Origin: an uncultured Lactobacillus sp.
Lineage (GTDB): Bacteria > Bacillota > Bacilli > Lactobacillales > Lactobacillaceae
Length of the DNA: 5,985 nt
NCBI GenBank assembly: GCA_910587695.1
Contig: CAJUNC010000010.1
Span: 1 to 5,985, forward strand
Reading direction: 5' to 3'
The notes beneath the pieces were generated by a model. That model did not search any database. It was not told where the DNA came from and saw only the letters and a list, made by a program, of their open reading frames with translations. The position numbers were made by a program, and so were the translations under genes. Shown one piece after another: positions 5,591 to 5,985 of the stretch. Positions within the stretch are counted from its first letter, which is position 1. Each line of letters begins with the position of its first letter.

Positions 5591-5985
5591 CTACTTATCT
5601 TCTTTCTTGCGATACATAAACAATCCCAAAGTTCCTAGAGTCAGTGATAAGATCCCTAGACTACCCAAGATATTCTCTTTTTCGCCAGTTTGTGGTAAAA
5701 TTTGCATCTCACTCCTATCAGTTTTTCTCGTAGGTGGTTGCTCATCTTTTTTAGTAATGACCTTTTGTGGGGAAACCATTTCATTTGTGATATCTTGGTT
5801 TGTCTCATTTCTTGTAATACCTTGGTCATTATTTGGCTCTTTTTCTTTAGGTGGCATACTTTTACTTTCTGTTGGTTCTGGATCTTTTTCGTATGGTACT
5901 GGTGTATCTTTCCCTGGATCATTTGGATCAGTGATCGGTGGTGGGATATAACCTTTTGTTGGATCATCTGGATCCACTGGTTTTA
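5591..5985 (-). CDS. C-terminal part of a second LPXTG cell-wall-anchored protein, probably of mucus-binding type (N-terminus outside window)
   Basis: Seen: 130 residues ending at TAG (5593-5591). The frame stays open to the right edge, reading KPVDPDDPTKGYIPPP at its start. The GTG at 5977 is therefore an internal Val codon, not a start, and no ribosome site precedes it. Residues 1-35 are Pro/Asp-rich (GYIPPPITDPNDPGKDTPVPY), the stalk commonly found after MucBP repeats in lactobacillar mucin-binding proteins. Residues 36-90 are charged and low in complexity. The sorting signal LPQTGEKEN starts at residue 96 (+ strand 5684-5698 for LPQTG), then come a hydrophobic segment (105-124) and the tail YRKKEDK. 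Known: sortase A cuts between T and G and links the protein to peptidoglycan. The binding part lies outside the window, so the mucus-binding label is inferred from the stalk alone. Confidence 0.9.
   Translation of the reverse strand, partial: KPVDPDDPTKGYIPPPITDPNDPGKDTPVPYEKDPEPTESKSMPPKEKEPNNDQGITRNETNQDITNEMVSPQKVITKKDEQPPTRKTDRSEMQILPQTGEKENILGSLGILSLTLGTLGLFMYRKKEDK

Noticed and set aside
5496..5951. Plus-strand 151-codon frame with a hydrophobic translation
   Set aside because: It is antisense to the LPXTG protein's proline-rich tail and starts within the terminator hairpins; its hydrophobic character comes from reading the complement of charged codons.
5656..5967. Minus-strand 103-codon frame
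   Set aside because: It is a shifted frame over the LPXTG tail; the frame ending in LPQTG, membrane segment and basic tail is clearly the real one.
1..5985. tRNA, rRNA, CRISPR array, transposase or insertion-sequence ends
   Set aside because: I saw no cloverleaf, regularly spaced identical repeats, transposase motifs or terminal inverted repeats with target duplications anywhere in the window.

Overview
The window looks like chromosomal DNA of a low-GC Firmicute, most likely a member of the Lactobacillaceae. Three things point there: a YSIRK-type secretion signal followed by a pectate-lyase-like adhesive region and Rib-type repeats, a second LPXTG-anchored protein with a proline-rich stalk of the kind found in lactobacillar mucus-binding proteins, and strong purine-rich Shine-Dalgarno sites. 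A Ligilactobacillus-like host is a guess from general character only.

Layout, left to right. (1) Positions 1-3736, minus strand: the N-terminal 1245 codons of a very large cell-wall adhesin, open without interruption to the left edge, so its C-terminus and sorting signal lie outside. (2) Positions 3737-3974: a 238-bp AT-rich divergent intergenic region with a candidate promoter for each flanking gene, three short inverted repeats, and a 5'-UTR hairpin that would pair the adhesin start codon. (3) Positions 3975-4613, plus strand: a left-handed beta-helix O-acetyltransferase of the CatB/Vat (xenobiotic acetyltransferase) type, closed by a strong hairpin at 4625-4665. (4) Positions 4761-5438, plus strand: a MgtC/SapB-family membrane protein with its own promoter and a TTG start. 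(5) Positions 5439-5590: a convergent intergenic region with two separate hairpins, one for each converging gene. (6) Positions 5591-5985, minus strand: the C-terminal 130 residues of a second LPXTG surface protein (LPQTG, membrane segment, positive tail), running off the right edge.

The two surface proteins lie on the same strand but are separated by two monocistronic plus-strand genes with their own signals, so I see no operon linking all four. Both surface proteins should be exported and, given sortase, linked to peptidoglycan. The acetyltransferase is predicted cytosolic and the MgtC protein is in the membrane. No RNA gene, CRISPR array, insertion sequence or phage feature was found. I did not find a clearly new multi-gene system. 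The most unusual signals are a strict codon-context rule (Ile is nearly always ATC after a codon ending in G, which makes GATC very common) and the candidate control elements in the divergent intergenic region.
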